Assembly (NCBI GenBank): GCA_964470455.1
Contig: CAYYCX010000003.1
Location: 60,183-124,182 of the forward strand
Origin: JAWXBM01 sp964470455
Lineage (GTDB): Bacteria > Pseudomonadota > Gammaproteobacteria > Xanthomonadales > SZUA-36
Length of the DNA stretch: 64,000 bases
Direction of reading: 5' to 3'
In this document: piece after piece, positions 53,240-61,528 of the stretch
Layout: every line of letters begins with the position of its first letter
Numbering within the stretch: the stretch's first letter is position 1
The notes under the pieces: generated by a model
The model's input: only the letters and a program-made list of their open reading frames with translations
What the model was told of the DNA's origin: nothing
Databases searched by the model: none
Position numbers and translations under genes: made by a program

Positions 53240-54814
53240 ATGCTCATCCATGACTATCTGAATTACTTTGCCCGCGAGCAGCCGGAGGCCCCATGCCTGG
53301 AGGTGGGTGATTGCGTATTGTCTTACCGTGAGCTGCAAAACCGGAGCATGCGCCTTGCCGGAGCCATGCGCAGCGCGGGCCTGGCACGGGGAAGCCGGTT
53401 TGCCGTACTCAGCAAGAACTCGGCAGAAATGGTGATCGCGTACCTGGCCGGCTCCCTGGCTGGTATGGTGTCCGTCCCGCTCAACTGGCGGCTGGCTCCG
53501 CCAGAATGGGAATACATCATCAATGACTCACAGGCCAGCCTGCTGATGGCGGAGAAGGAATTCTGCGAAGCGGCGGACGGCCTCCGGAACAGGCTGGAAA
53601 CCGTAAAGACCTGGGTCTCGGTCGGGGGATTCGGCACGGGGCAATGGACAGAATTCGAAGCATTTTGCGAGTCATCTGCCGATTGTTCAGTCGAAACGCC
53701 GTTGGATGACCAGCAGGTGTTTTACCAGATGTATACCAGCGGCACGACAGGCAGGCCCAAAGGGGCGATGCTGACGCACTACTCGGTTATCTCGAATGCG
53801 ATGCAGTCCATGCCGATGTTCAAGGATGTTTTGGGGCCCGGCAAGCGCCTGCTTGTAGTCATGCCCATGTTCCACGTTGGAGCAACTTCCTTTGTCATTG
53901 GTGGATTGCTCTCCGGTTCAACCATCGTGATCCATCGCGAATTCTCCGCGAAAGCGGTTGCTGAGGCCTTGTCACGGAACCATATCAACGTGGTGAACCT
54001 GGTTCCGGCGATGATACAGGCCATGCTGGACCAGGTTCAGGATTTATCATCCCTGGATTTCAGCACACTGGATGTCATTATTTACGGAGCCTCCTCGATT
54101 TCCGAAATCACCTTGCGGCAGGCCATGGAGATTTTTGATTGTGAGTTCTTCCAGGGTTTCGGACAAACGGAAACCTCAGCCTGCATCAGCATTCTTTCCG
54201 CCCATGACCATCGCCGTGCGCTGGAGTCCAGGCCGCAATTGCTGAGATCAGCGGGCCGTCCTGTGATCGGTACTGCGGTCAGGATCGTAGACCAGCATGA
54301 CATGGATTTGCCGGCAGGGCAGACCGGAGAGATTCTGATTCGCGGCCCGCAAATGATGAAGGCGTACTGGAACATGCCGGCGGCCACAGCGGAGGCCATC
54401 GAGGATGGGTGGTTACACACCGGCGATGTGGGTTGCCTGGACGATGAAGGCTATCTCTACGTGCAAGACCGCCTCAAGGACATGATCATCAGTGGCGGTG
54501 AAAATGTCTATTCACGTGAAGTGGAAAACGTACTTCATTGTCATCCGTCCATCCTGGACGTTGCGGTGATTGGACTTCCGGATGAAAAATTCGGTGAGGT
54601 CGTGACGGCCGTCCTGGTACTGCGTGAAGGCTGCGCATTGGGGCAGGTGGAACTGAAAGAGTTTTGCCGCGCCAAGCTGGGTGGTTACAAGATTCCCAAA
54701 CAGTTGCGAATCGTTGATGAGCTGCCGAGAAATTCCAGCGGCAAAGTGTTGAAACACATCTTGCGGAACAGGTTTGGCAAGGGTGATCACCAAACCTTGC
54801 AGCGAAACCCTTAA
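53240..54814 (+). CDS. AMP-forming acyl-CoA synthetase
   Basis: A 524-residue ANL-superfamily ligase. The P-loop is MYTSGTTGRPKGAMLTH, then YGASSIS, GFGQTE, TGDVG..DDEGYLYVQDRLKDMIISGGENVYSRE and the catalytic lysine in PRNSSGKVLK. It activates a carboxylic acid with ATP to an acyl-CoA. Its place directly after the acylase and in the same operon as an SDR and thiolase supports a role in channelling the released acid to CoA-dependent degradation. The chain length of the substrate is not readable. Its TAA stop overlaps the convergent SDR stop by 4 bp. Confidence 0.92.
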   Translation: MLIHDYLNYFAREQPEAPCLEVGDCVLSYRELQNRSMRLAGAMRSAGLARGSRFAVLSKNSAEMVIAYLAGSLAGMVSVPLNWRLAPPEWEYIINDSQASLLMAEKEFCEAADGLRNRLETVKTWVSVGGFGTGQWTEFEAFCESSADCSVETPLDDQQVFYQMYTSGTTGRPKGAMLTHYSVISNAMQSMPMFKDVLGPGKRLLVVMPMFHVGATSFVIGGLLSGSTIVIHREFSAKAVAEALSRNHINVVNLVPAMIQAMLDQVQDLSSLDFSTLDVIIYGASSISEITLRQAMEIFDCEFFQGFGQTETSACISILSAHDHRRALESRPQLLRSAGRPVIGTAVRIVDQHDMDLPAGQTGEILIRGPQMMKAYWNMPAATAEAIEDGWLHTGDVGCLDDEGYLYVQDRLKDMIISGGENVYSREVENVLHCHPSILDVAVIGLPDEKFGEVVTAVLVLREGCALGQVELKEFCRAKLGGYKIPKQLRIVDELPRNSSGKVLKHILRNRFGKGDHQTLQRNP

Positions 54815-55584
54815 ACCTCCCACCCCAGGCCAGCTGACACTTCAAACAGGGTGCCGGTAATATGGCGGGCCGAATCGCTGGCGAGATAAATAACCGCGTC
54901 CGCCAGTTCTTCAGGCTCTATTTTCGCGCCCATGGCCACATACCGTAGTGCCTCCCGCTCAAACTCTTCAACGGATACACCTCTGTCGCGAGCGCCCTGT
55001 TGCAACACCTTGTTCATGCGCTCATTGTTGATGCTGCCCGGAAGCACCGCGTTACAGCGGATATTGAAAGGGCCGAGTTCGCGGGCTGCGTTACGGGTCA
55101 GTCCCTCCACGGCGCATTTGCTCACGACGTAGGCTGAACGGTTGGGCAATCCCGTGCGCGAATTGACCGAAGAAAAGTTGATGATGGATCCAAAGCGCCG
55201 CTGCTTCATGGCCGGTATTGCCAATTTCATGGTGTAAAACATGCCGGTCAGATTGGTTTGCAATGTCGCCTGCCAGTCATCATCCGGTATGTCTTCCAGA
55301 GGGGCGCGCGGCCCCGCAATGCCAACACAGTTGACCAGCACATCAACGCGTTGCATGGCGGCCAGGGCATCCTCAAAAAGCCGGTCCACCTGTCCCCTGT
55401 CGCCAACATCGCAAATACTGCCGCTCATGCCAGTGTTTGCCACAAGCGTGGCGTTTACCGCGTTTTCGCGCACATCGCCTATATGCACGCGAGCGCCGGC
55501 ATTCAGGAATTTTTCAGCCGTGACGCGGCCAACGCTATCGCCTGCTCCCGTCAACAACACGCAAAGATCGCTGGTACAAGGCAT
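54811..55584 (-). CDS. SDR-family dehydrogenase paired with BKACE
   Basis: A 257-residue SDR. The glycine motif is TGAGDSVGR: the usual middle glycine is Ser, a mild deviation. NAD-type acid is in HIGDVREN. NCVGIAG, Ser in INFSSVNS and YVVSKCAV give the catalytic set. It starts 2 bp after the BKACE stop, so the pair is co-translated. An SDR that turns a beta-hydroxy acid into the beta-keto acid cleaved by the neighbour would fit. The ATG at 55584 is chosen over TTG 55590. It shares the TTAA at 54811-54814 with the convergent ligase as overlapping stops. Confidence 0.9.
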   Translation of the reverse strand: MPCTSDLCVLLTGAGDSVGRVTAEKFLNAGARVHIGDVRENAVNATLVANTGMSGSICDVGDRGQVDRLFEDALAAMQRVDVLVNCVGIAGPRAPLEDIPDDDWQATLQTNLTGMFYTMKLAIPAMKQRRFGSIINFSSVNSRTGLPNRSAYVVSKCAVEGLTRNAARELGPFNIRCNAVLPGSINNERMNKVLQQGARDRGVSVEEFEREALRYVAMGAKIEPEELADAVIYLASDSARHITGTLFEVSAGLGWEV

Positions 55585-55586
55585 GC

Positions 55587-56489
55587 TCAACTCACTTGTT
55601 TGAAGTTTTTCAGCTGCAGGATTTCACGTGCTTCCCGCGGTGTTGCTGCTTCACAGCCGAGGTGGTCTATGATCTGAACCGCGCGTTCCACCAGTTGGGC
55701 ATTGGTCGCGAATACGCCCCTTTCCAGATACAGGTTGTCTTCCAGCCCGACCCGGACATGCCCGCCCAGCAATACGGATTGCGCCGCGATCGGAAATTGC
55801 ATCCTGCCCAGCCCAAGCGCAGCCCAATGGCGATCCGCCGGCAGCAGGTTGCGCATGTAGATCATGGTCTCTGTATCGGCCGGCGCGCCCCACAGCACAC
55901 CCAGCACAAACTGGTACATGGGAACGCCATCAATCAATCCCTCTTTCTGCAACTGGTTGGCGAACAGGATGTCTCCGGCGCTGAAAGCTTCCAGCTCCGG
56001 CTTGACTCCGAGTTCCTGGAATCGCTTTGCCATTGCGCGAAGAGTCCGGGTGGTATTGAGGTAGACGAATTCCTCATCCCCTTCCACCTGGTTCCCGGTG
56101 GTGACGTCCAGCGATGCAATTTCGGGGAGGCATTCTTCCAGGTGCCGGATCCTTTCTTCCACACCTGCAACATCGCTTTCGGGCAATCCCCGGCTTTCGT
56201 CCTTCGGATCGGGCAGGAAGAACGCTCCCATGCCTGCGGTTAGATTGATCACGACATCGGTCGCGGATTCACGGACCCTGGAAACCACTTCGCGAAACAG
56301 GTTGACGTCGCGGCTGCCTTTGGCCGTCAGCGGATCGCGCACATGTATGTGCGCGATGGAAACACCGGCCTTGGCGGCCTCAATGACAGACTCCGCGATT
56401 TCCTTCGGTGTAACCGGGAATGAGGGGTGCCTGAGATTGAATGGCGCATTGCCGGTGACCGCACAGGTTACGAGGACTTTACGTTTCAT
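55587..56489 (-). CDS. BKACE-family (DUF849) beta-keto acid cleavage enzyme
   Basis: A 300-residue TIM-barrel enzyme of the BKACE/Kce family. Zinc ligands His47 and His49 lie in IAHIHVRDP, and the later Glu in PELEAFSAGDI. The TAGMGAF loop and the C-terminal VRVGLEDNLYL are typical. BKACE enzymes react a beta-keto acid with acetyl-CoA to give acetoacetate and a CoA ester; known members act on 3-keto-5-aminohexanoate and dehydrocarnitine. The start at 56489 (MKRKVLVTCAVTGNAPF) is typical of the family. It is first gene of a two-gene operon with an SDR, divergent from a GPH-type transporter. The exact substrate is unknown. Confidence 0.92.
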   Translation of the reverse strand: MKRKVLVTCAVTGNAPFNLRHPSFPVTPKEIAESVIEAAKAGVSIAHIHVRDPLTAKGSRDVNLFREVVSRVRESATDVVINLTAGMGAFFLPDPKDESRGLPESDVAGVEERIRHLEECLPEIASLDVTTGNQVEGDEEFVYLNTTRTLRAMAKRFQELGVKPELEAFSAGDILFANQLQKEGLIDGVPMYQFVLGVLWGAPADTETMIYMRNLLPADRHWAALGLGRMQFPIAAQSVLLGGHVRVGLEDNLYLERGVFATNAQLVERAVQIIDHLGCEAATPREAREILQLKNFKQVS

Positions 56490-56557
56490 TGTTGATTGTT
56501 CCGTGGTTGCCTTTCCGAATGCAAAATGAGGCAAGGCCAAATGGCGATCGCCGTCAA

Positions 56558-56595
56558 TTGAACATAAGTTTAGTTTCACTTACTCTATGTATAAT
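56558..56595. promoter_or_regulatory. Divergent promoter BKACE / GPH transporter with TTGAAC motif
   Basis: TTGAACATAAGTTTAG at 56558-56573 resembles the sarcosine-oxidase palindrome and the S9 promoter word. Plus-strand -10 candidates are TATAAT (56590-56595) and TACTCT (56581-56586); the latter is 17 bp from TTGAAC. Which is used, and whether the TetR regulator binds, cannot be decided from sequence. Confidence 0.5.
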
Positions 56596-56667
56596 AGCGC
56601 AAAATGCACTTCAAACCAGAGTCGCAGGGCCGGAATCTGGCAGGGCTTGGAAGCAGGGAAATCCGCG

Positions 56668-58071
56668 ATGAAAAAGCAGCTGTCCAATATTCAGGTCATT
56701 GCCTGGGCGCTACCGGGGATGGTTCTTTCATTGAGCATGGTGCCGGTCAATGCCGTGCTGCCAACACTGTATGCGCAGCACGCCAAAGTATCGCTTACAG
56801 CAGTCGGCACCATATTCCTGCTTCGCTCGATATACGATGCCTTGTCCGACCAGCTTATCGGCTTTCTGTCTGACCGCACCCGCACGCGCATCGGTGCCCG
56901 GTTGCCGTGGATACTGTCAGGTGGCGTGGTGACGGTTGTCGGCACGGTGATGCTGTTTCGCATACCCTCTGATGCGGGAGTGACCTACTTTGCCGGCTGG
57001 ACCCTGGTTTACTTCACGGGAGCGACCATGGTTGGAATCCCCTACATGGCCTGGGGAAGTGAGCTCACTTCCGACTATGCAGAGCGTTCAAGGGTGTTCG
57101 CCTTCAAGGGCTTTTTTGAGAGCGTAGGCAGCATGCTGTTCTCCGTCATCCCGATTGTCGTGGTGTTCCTTGGCATCATGGAAAGTACGGAATATTCGCT
57201 CGATATGGTGTGGCTGCTCGCAATGATCGTCCTGGTTGCCATGCCGCTCACTTTGTGGGGCGCTTTCGTGCTGGCGCCCCGCGGTTTGGTAAGCAGGAAG
57301 CCGGGCACAACACTGATCACCCTTTACCGGTCGGTCAAGGACAACCGGCCATTCCAGCGCTTCTTCATAGCCTATGTCATCGCAGGAACGGGCTATGGTT
57401 TTTTTGTGGCATTGGTCTATCCCTTTGTTGCCAGCTACCTTGGAATCGGCGAATCGTTTCCCATGATTTTGCTGGTCACCACCCTCTGCTCTTTGGCTGG
57501 CATACCATTATGGGCCCGCATTGTTTACCTGCTCGGAAAGCACCGTGCCTGGGCCTGGGGATGGCTGGTCAATTCGCTGGTGCTGGTTCCCATGATCTGG
57601 GTGGAACCCGGTGAATCAGCGGTAATCCCCACTGCGGTGCTGATGGGCCTTTATGGATTGACCAATTCAGTCAGCTTTATCGCTCCATTCTCCATATTGG
57701 GCGACGTGGTGGACTACGACCGCATGAAAACCGGTGTGGACAGGGGCGGTAATTACTATGCCTTCATGATGTTCAGCGTAAAACTGCTTGGCTCCAGCGG
57801 AGGGCTGGCCCTGATCCTGCTGGGTTCGCTATTTGGATATGACCTGGCCGAAAATGCGGTCAACTCTGATTTTGCCAATGCGGGCATGCTGTACATGTTC
57901 ATACTGGCGCCCGGATTGTTCCAGATGGCATCGATACTTTTGATCTGGAATTTTCCGATTGATGCACGACGGCAAGCCATCATACGGCGCCGGCTGGAGG
58001 CCACGGATGCCCGGTCACTGCGGGATATTCAAGCGGCTTGCGGAGCAGAGATGAATGACAAGACCCGTTGA
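56668..58071 (+). CDS. GPH-family (MFS-like) cation symporter
   Basis: A 467-residue membrane protein with 12 predicted helices. YDALSDQLIGFLSDRTRTRIGARLPWI matches the GPH (glycoside-pentoside-hexuronide:cation symporter) signature, and the half-way DYDRMKTGVDRGGNYYAFMMF matches the second. Bacterial GPH relatives import glycosides, hexuronides and, in some clusters, other organic substrates. The ATG at 56668 is preceded by AGGGAA; an in-frame ATG at 56587 lies upstream in the promoter and is unlikely. It is divergent from BKACE/SDR and overlaps the hydrolase gene by 17 nt, so import and hydrolysis look coupled. Confidence 0.9.
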   Translation: MKKQLSNIQVIAWALPGMVLSLSMVPVNAVLPTLYAQHAKVSLTAVGTIFLLRSIYDALSDQLIGFLSDRTRTRIGARLPWILSGGVVTVVGTVMLFRIPSDAGVTYFAGWTLVYFTGATMVGIPYMAWGSELTSDYAERSRVFAFKGFFESVGSMLFSVIPIVVVFLGIMESTEYSLDMVWLLAMIVLVAMPLTLWGAFVLAPRGLVSRKPGTTLITLYRSVKDNRPFQRFFIAYVIAGTGYGFFVALVYPFVASYLGIGESFPMILLVTTLCSLAGIPLWARIVYLLGKHRAWAWGWLVNSLVLVPMIWVEPGESAVIPTAVLMGLYGLTNSVSFIAPFSILGDVVDYDRMKTGVDRGGNYYAFMMFSVKLLGSSGGLALILLGSLFGYDLAENAVNSDFANAGMLYMFILAPGLFQMASILLIWNFPIDARRQAIIRRRLEATDARSLRDIQAACGAEMNDKTR

Positions 58072-59188
58072 GTTTCTGAGAATTCTGGTGGGCCAGGAGT
58101 GGTTCGGGCTGGCATTTGCGTTGGGCTTGCTCCTGGTCTCGCTTCTGGTGCTCATGAGCTACCCCGCAGCCGGAGTGGTGCTTTGCGCGGTCAGCGGCAC
58201 CCTGCTGGCCGGTGTGGCAATTTCGCGGATCAGGGCAGCCCGGCTTGCTCCTGCGCCAGGCCAGATTCACAGCGTCAACGGGATAAAGGCCCATATACTT
58301 GCTGAAGGTGAGCGTGGGAAGAATTGTCCTGTCATCTGGGTTCCGGGTGGCCACGGCGCAGGTCTGATCATGCAACATCTTCATGGCCGGCTGCGCGGTG
58401 AATCCCGTTCCATTCTTTTCGATCGTACGGGCAGTGGCTGGTCTGGTGCCGCGCGAAAGCCCGTAACCATTTCAGGTGAAGTAAAGCAACTGAGAGACTT
58501 GCTGGAGTGCGCCAAAGAACGAGGGCCCTTCATCCTGGCGGGTCATTCATTTGGCGGATTATTCAGCGCCAATTTTGCGCATCACTACCCGGAACTGGTG
58601 GCGGGCGTCATCCTGCTGGACTCAACTCCTCCCTGGAATGTCGCCTATGTTGGAAAGCTGTCATTTTCCCCCGTACTGCGCAAGGCATGGCTGGGGGCAT
58701 TGGCGTCCCACTTTGGATTGCAGTTCCTGGTGGAGCCGGAAATCAGCGATACGGATTCGGCTTTGTCGAAGCAACTGCACGAGGTCCGTGACCTGGTGAA
58801 TGCCCTGTCGGTCCAACCCAGGTCGCTGCTTGCAGAAGCTTCGGTTTTCAAATCCTGCATGGACAACCCCCTCGACCTGGTCATAGGCAAGGGTGCATTG
58901 GGCGATGTTCCCCTGGTTTTGATGTCTGCGAGTCCGACTGTGGAAGAACAGGATCAGTTGCGTGCCGAGATCAAGAATATGCTGGGGCTGACGGATTTCC
59001 AGGCAGACAACCTGATGCACGGATTGCGCGATTCCGCTGATCAACAGGTGGCGCTGTCGTCCAGGGGAAGGCACGTTCCAATGCCCAGCGGAGCCAGCCA
59101 TATGTTTCCGTATGAGTATCCCGACATGGTTCTGGAAGAAGTGCGCAAAATGCAGCTGTCCGTAGCCGATTCATTGCGCCGGGGCTGA
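58055..59188 (+). CDS. Membrane-anchored alpha/beta hydrolase
   Basis: A 377-residue alpha/beta hydrolase. Two N-terminal helices (about 16-35 and 38-56) anchor it. The fold starts near 70. VPGGHGAG is the oxyanion region, FDRTGSGWS follows, Ser165 in LAGHSFGG is the nucleophile, and a late His lies near HVPMPSGASHMF. The usual acid is probably the Asp in MSASPTVEEQD or an earlier strand end. It overlaps the GPH transporter gene by 17 nt, so the hydrolase probably acts on the transporter's cargo. Substrate unknown; esters or lactones are likely. Confidence 0.86.
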   Translation: MTRPVEFLRILVGQEWFGLAFALGLLLVSLLVLMSYPAAGVVLCAVSGTLLAGVAISRIRAARLAPAPGQIHSVNGIKAHILAEGERGKNCPVIWVPGGHGAGLIMQHLHGRLRGESRSILFDRTGSGWSGAARKPVTISGEVKQLRDLLECAKERGPFILAGHSFGGLFSANFAHHYPELVAGVILLDSTPPWNVAYVGKLSFSPVLRKAWLGALASHFGLQFLVEPEISDTDSALSKQLHEVRDLVNALSVQPRSLLAEASVFKSCMDNPLDLVIGKGALGDVPLVLMSASPTVEEQDQLRAEIKNMLGLTDFQADNLMHGLRDSADQQVALSSRGRHVPMPSGASHMFPYEYPDMVLEEVRKMQLSVADSLRRG

Positions 59189-59216
59189 CGGTCACGGATC
59201 AGGTCCGGCACCCAGA

Positions 59217-59282
59217 TCCGGAATGGATTCCGACCCCGGCTCAGAAAGTCGGGGTGGCGTTTTATCGCTGGAATGACGGACT
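59217..59282 (+). terminator. Degenerate repeat with possible terminator
   Basis: ACCCCGGC (59233-59240) pairs with GTCGGGGT (59248-59255, one G-U), followed by GGCGTTTT. It lies at the end of the hydrolase gene, flanked by GGAATGGATTCC and GGAATGACGGA words like the repeats at 16.8 and 28.6 kb. A weak intrinsic terminator is possible. Confidence 0.45.
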
Positions 59283-59293
59283 GAAGTAGCGAG

Positions 59294-59701
59294 CTAATCG
59301 GGAGCAGGCGTGGGGCACGGTGAAGGCGTGCAGATGCTCACGCTGTCGGAGCTGGCAGCCAGCGCGATCAGGCCAATGACGCCCAGCACGCCGAGCACCC
59401 AGGCCCAGGTTTCGTTGTTGTCGGAATGGCGGCGCTTTTCGTTTTCCACTTTCAGGCTTTGCATGTCTTCGTAACGGAAGAAGCCCGCTGAGCCGCCCAG
59501 GCCTTCGGGCGTCATTTCGGTAACGCGGAATTTTGCGGTTTTGCGGTCCAGCGTTCGCACTTCCACCAGGCTGCCGTAATCCACGCCGCCGGGTTGTGGC
59601 TGTTGCATGGCGTTTTCCACACTCACCGGGTACATGGTTGAGCAGGCTGAGAGATTGAACAGCAGCAGGCACAGCAGGTAGCGGATGATGCAGTGATTCA
59701 T
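59294..59701 (-). CDS. Small lipoprotein of unknown function
   Basis: A 135-residue predicted lipoprotein. The signal peptide ends in LSAC (Cys20). A conserved-looking soluble section (about 35-85) with SLVEVRTLDRKTAKFRVTEMTPEG resembles short beta domains of bacterial lipoproteins that sense a modified membrane surface. A second hydrophobic segment (about 99-115, AWVLGVLGVIGLIALAA) precedes a Cys/Pro tail (SICTPSPCPTPAPD). I do not recognise a family. It is divergent from the DUF885 lipoprotein gene, with start codons only 69 bp apart. Confidence 0.72.
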   Translation of the reverse strand: MNHCIIRYLLCLLLFNLSACSTMYPVSVENAMQQPQPGGVDYGSLVEVRTLDRKTAKFRVTEMTPEGLGGSAGFFRYEDMQSLKVENEKRRHSDNNETWAWVLGVLGVIGLIALAASSDSVSICTPSPCPTPAPD

Positions 59702-59770
59702 CGGGGCATTTTAGCGCGAAGCCGCCGGGCGCTGATAGAATCAGCCATGACTGTATTGCGGAATGATGAG

Positions 59771-61528
59771 ATGCCCATTTCCCCCATGCTTTTCCGTGCC
59801 GCGCCCGTTGTGCTGCTGTGTATTTTCCTGCTTTTCGGCTGTAAGCCTTCAGGTTCGGACGCGCCGCCCGGCCGCGTCGCCGATGTTGTTCAACCGGAAT
59901 TGCCGGCGGATACCTGGATCGCGTTCATAGACGAGCAGATCGAGGCGCATCTTCAAGCGCACCCGGCCTGGGCGGTGGTGCAGGGGCGGCATGAATTCGA
60001 TGGCCAGTTGCCGGACTGGAGCGCGGACGCGATTGCTGCCGAAATCACCCGCCTGCAGGCCGCCCGGGACGAGGCCCGGCAATTCGCAGCCGATGAACTC
60101 GGCGCGGTGGGTGAATACCAGCGGGATTATTTCGTCGCCGTGATGGATCGCATGCTGTTCTGGCTGGAAAAAGCCGAGTGGCCGTTCGTAAACCCGGCAT
60201 TCTATTTTGACTGGATGTCGGATTCGCTGGACCCCAGCCCCTACATCGCGCTCAACTACGCACCGCTCGAGCAGCGCATGCAGGCGTTTACCCGTTATGC
60301 CTCCCAGGTTCCCCGTGCCGCGGCGCAGATACGCGCCAACCTGCGCATGCCAATGGCGCGCACGCGGCTGGAGTATGGCATCAGTTCTTTCCAGGGCATG
60401 GCGGACTACTTTGCCAATGACGTGCCGGCCGTGTTCGCCGGTGTTGCGGATGAAACCCTGCAGGCTGAATTCGCGGCGGCGACGACGGCGGCGTCAGCAG
60501 CCATGGGCGACCTGGCGGACTGGCTAAATTCCAACCGCGCCACGGCTACCGAAGATTATGCCATCGGCCCCGAGTTGTTCAGCCAGATGGTGTATGACAC
60601 CGAGCGCGTATCGGTAAGCCTGCCCGAGCTTGAAGCCATGGGCCGGGAAGACCTGCGCCGCAACCAGCTGGCCCTGGGTGAGGCCTGCGCCGAGTTCGCG
60701 CCGGGCGAATCGGTACGCAGCTGCTTTGCGAAAATGTCCGGCCGCAAACCGCAGGGTGGCGCGGTTGAGGCTGCCCGCGAGCAACTGAAGGAATTGCGGG
60801 CGTTCATGGTGGAGCAGGAACTGGTAACCATTCCGGGAACCGAGGAAGCGCTGGTGGCTGAAGCACCGCCTTATGCCCGGTCCAACTCGGCCTACATCAA
60901 CATTCCCGGGCCGTATGAGAAGAACCAGCCTTCGGTGTACTACATTTCGCCACCGGACCCGAGCTGGTCCGATGAGGTGCAACAGGCGTATGTGCCGGGT
61001 GAGTCGGACCTGCTGTTCACCTCGGTGCACGAGGTTTGGCCGGGTCACTTCCTCAATTTCCTGCACGCCAACCGCGCGGACTGGAAATTCGGTCGCCTGT
61101 TTGTGAGTTATGCTTTCGGCGAGGGCTGGGCGCACTACACCGAGGAAATGATGCTGGACGCCGGCTTGCGGGGGGCTTCGGCGGAAACCCGCATCGGCCA
61201 GCTGTCCAACGCGCTGCTGCGCAACGTCAGGTATCTCTGCGCCATCGGCCTGCACACCGCCGGAATGACTGTGGATGACTGCAAGCGAATGTTTATCGAA
61301 GAGGCGTACCAGGACGAAGGCACTGCGCTGCAGCAGGCCGCCCGCGGCACCTATGATCCGGGCTATCTCAATTACACGCTGGGCAAGCTGATGATCCGGC
61401 AGTTGCGCAACGACTGGACCAACGAACGCGGCGGGCGTGAAGCCTGGCTCGAATTCCACGACCGCTTCCTGTCCTTCGGTGGGCCTCCGGTACCGCTGGT
61501 ACGCAAGCAAATGCTGGGTGACGAATGA
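59771..61528 (+). CDS. DUF885 family metallohydrolase, lipoprotein
   Basis: A 585-residue DUF885 protein. The lipoprotein signal MPISPMLFRAAPVVLLCIFLLFGC has Cys24. The metal motif lies in SVHEVWPGHFLNFLHA with a downstream GEGWAHYTEEM. The motif reads HEVWPGHF: the second His of the usual PGHH is Phe, so metal binding may differ from the cytoplasmic paralogue at 40974. The start at 59771 is preferred to 59747 because it gives a typical lipoprotein signal. It overlaps the next gene by 4 nt (ATGA). Function in the envelope is unknown. Confidence 0.88.
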   Translation: MPISPMLFRAAPVVLLCIFLLFGCKPSGSDAPPGRVADVVQPELPADTWIAFIDEQIEAHLQAHPAWAVVQGRHEFDGQLPDWSADAIAAEITRLQAARDEARQFAADELGAVGEYQRDYFVAVMDRMLFWLEKAEWPFVNPAFYFDWMSDSLDPSPYIALNYAPLEQRMQAFTRYASQVPRAAAQIRANLRMPMARTRLEYGISSFQGMADYFANDVPAVFAGVADETLQAEFAAATTAASAAMGDLADWLNSNRATATEDYAIGPELFSQMVYDTERVSVSLPELEAMGREDLRRNQLALGEACAEFAPGESVRSCFAKMSGRKPQGGAVEAAREQLKELRAFMVEQELVTIPGTEEALVAEAPPYARSNSAYINIPGPYEKNQPSVYYISPPDPSWSDEVQQAYVPGESDLLFTSVHEVWPGHFLNFLHANRADWKFGRLFVSYAFGEGWAHYTEEMMLDAGLRGASAETRIGQLSNALLRNVRYLCAIGLHTAGMTVDDCKRMFIEEAYQDEGTALQQAARGTYDPGYLNYTLGKLMIRQLRNDWTNERGGREAWLEFHDRFLSFGGPPVPLVRKQMLGDE

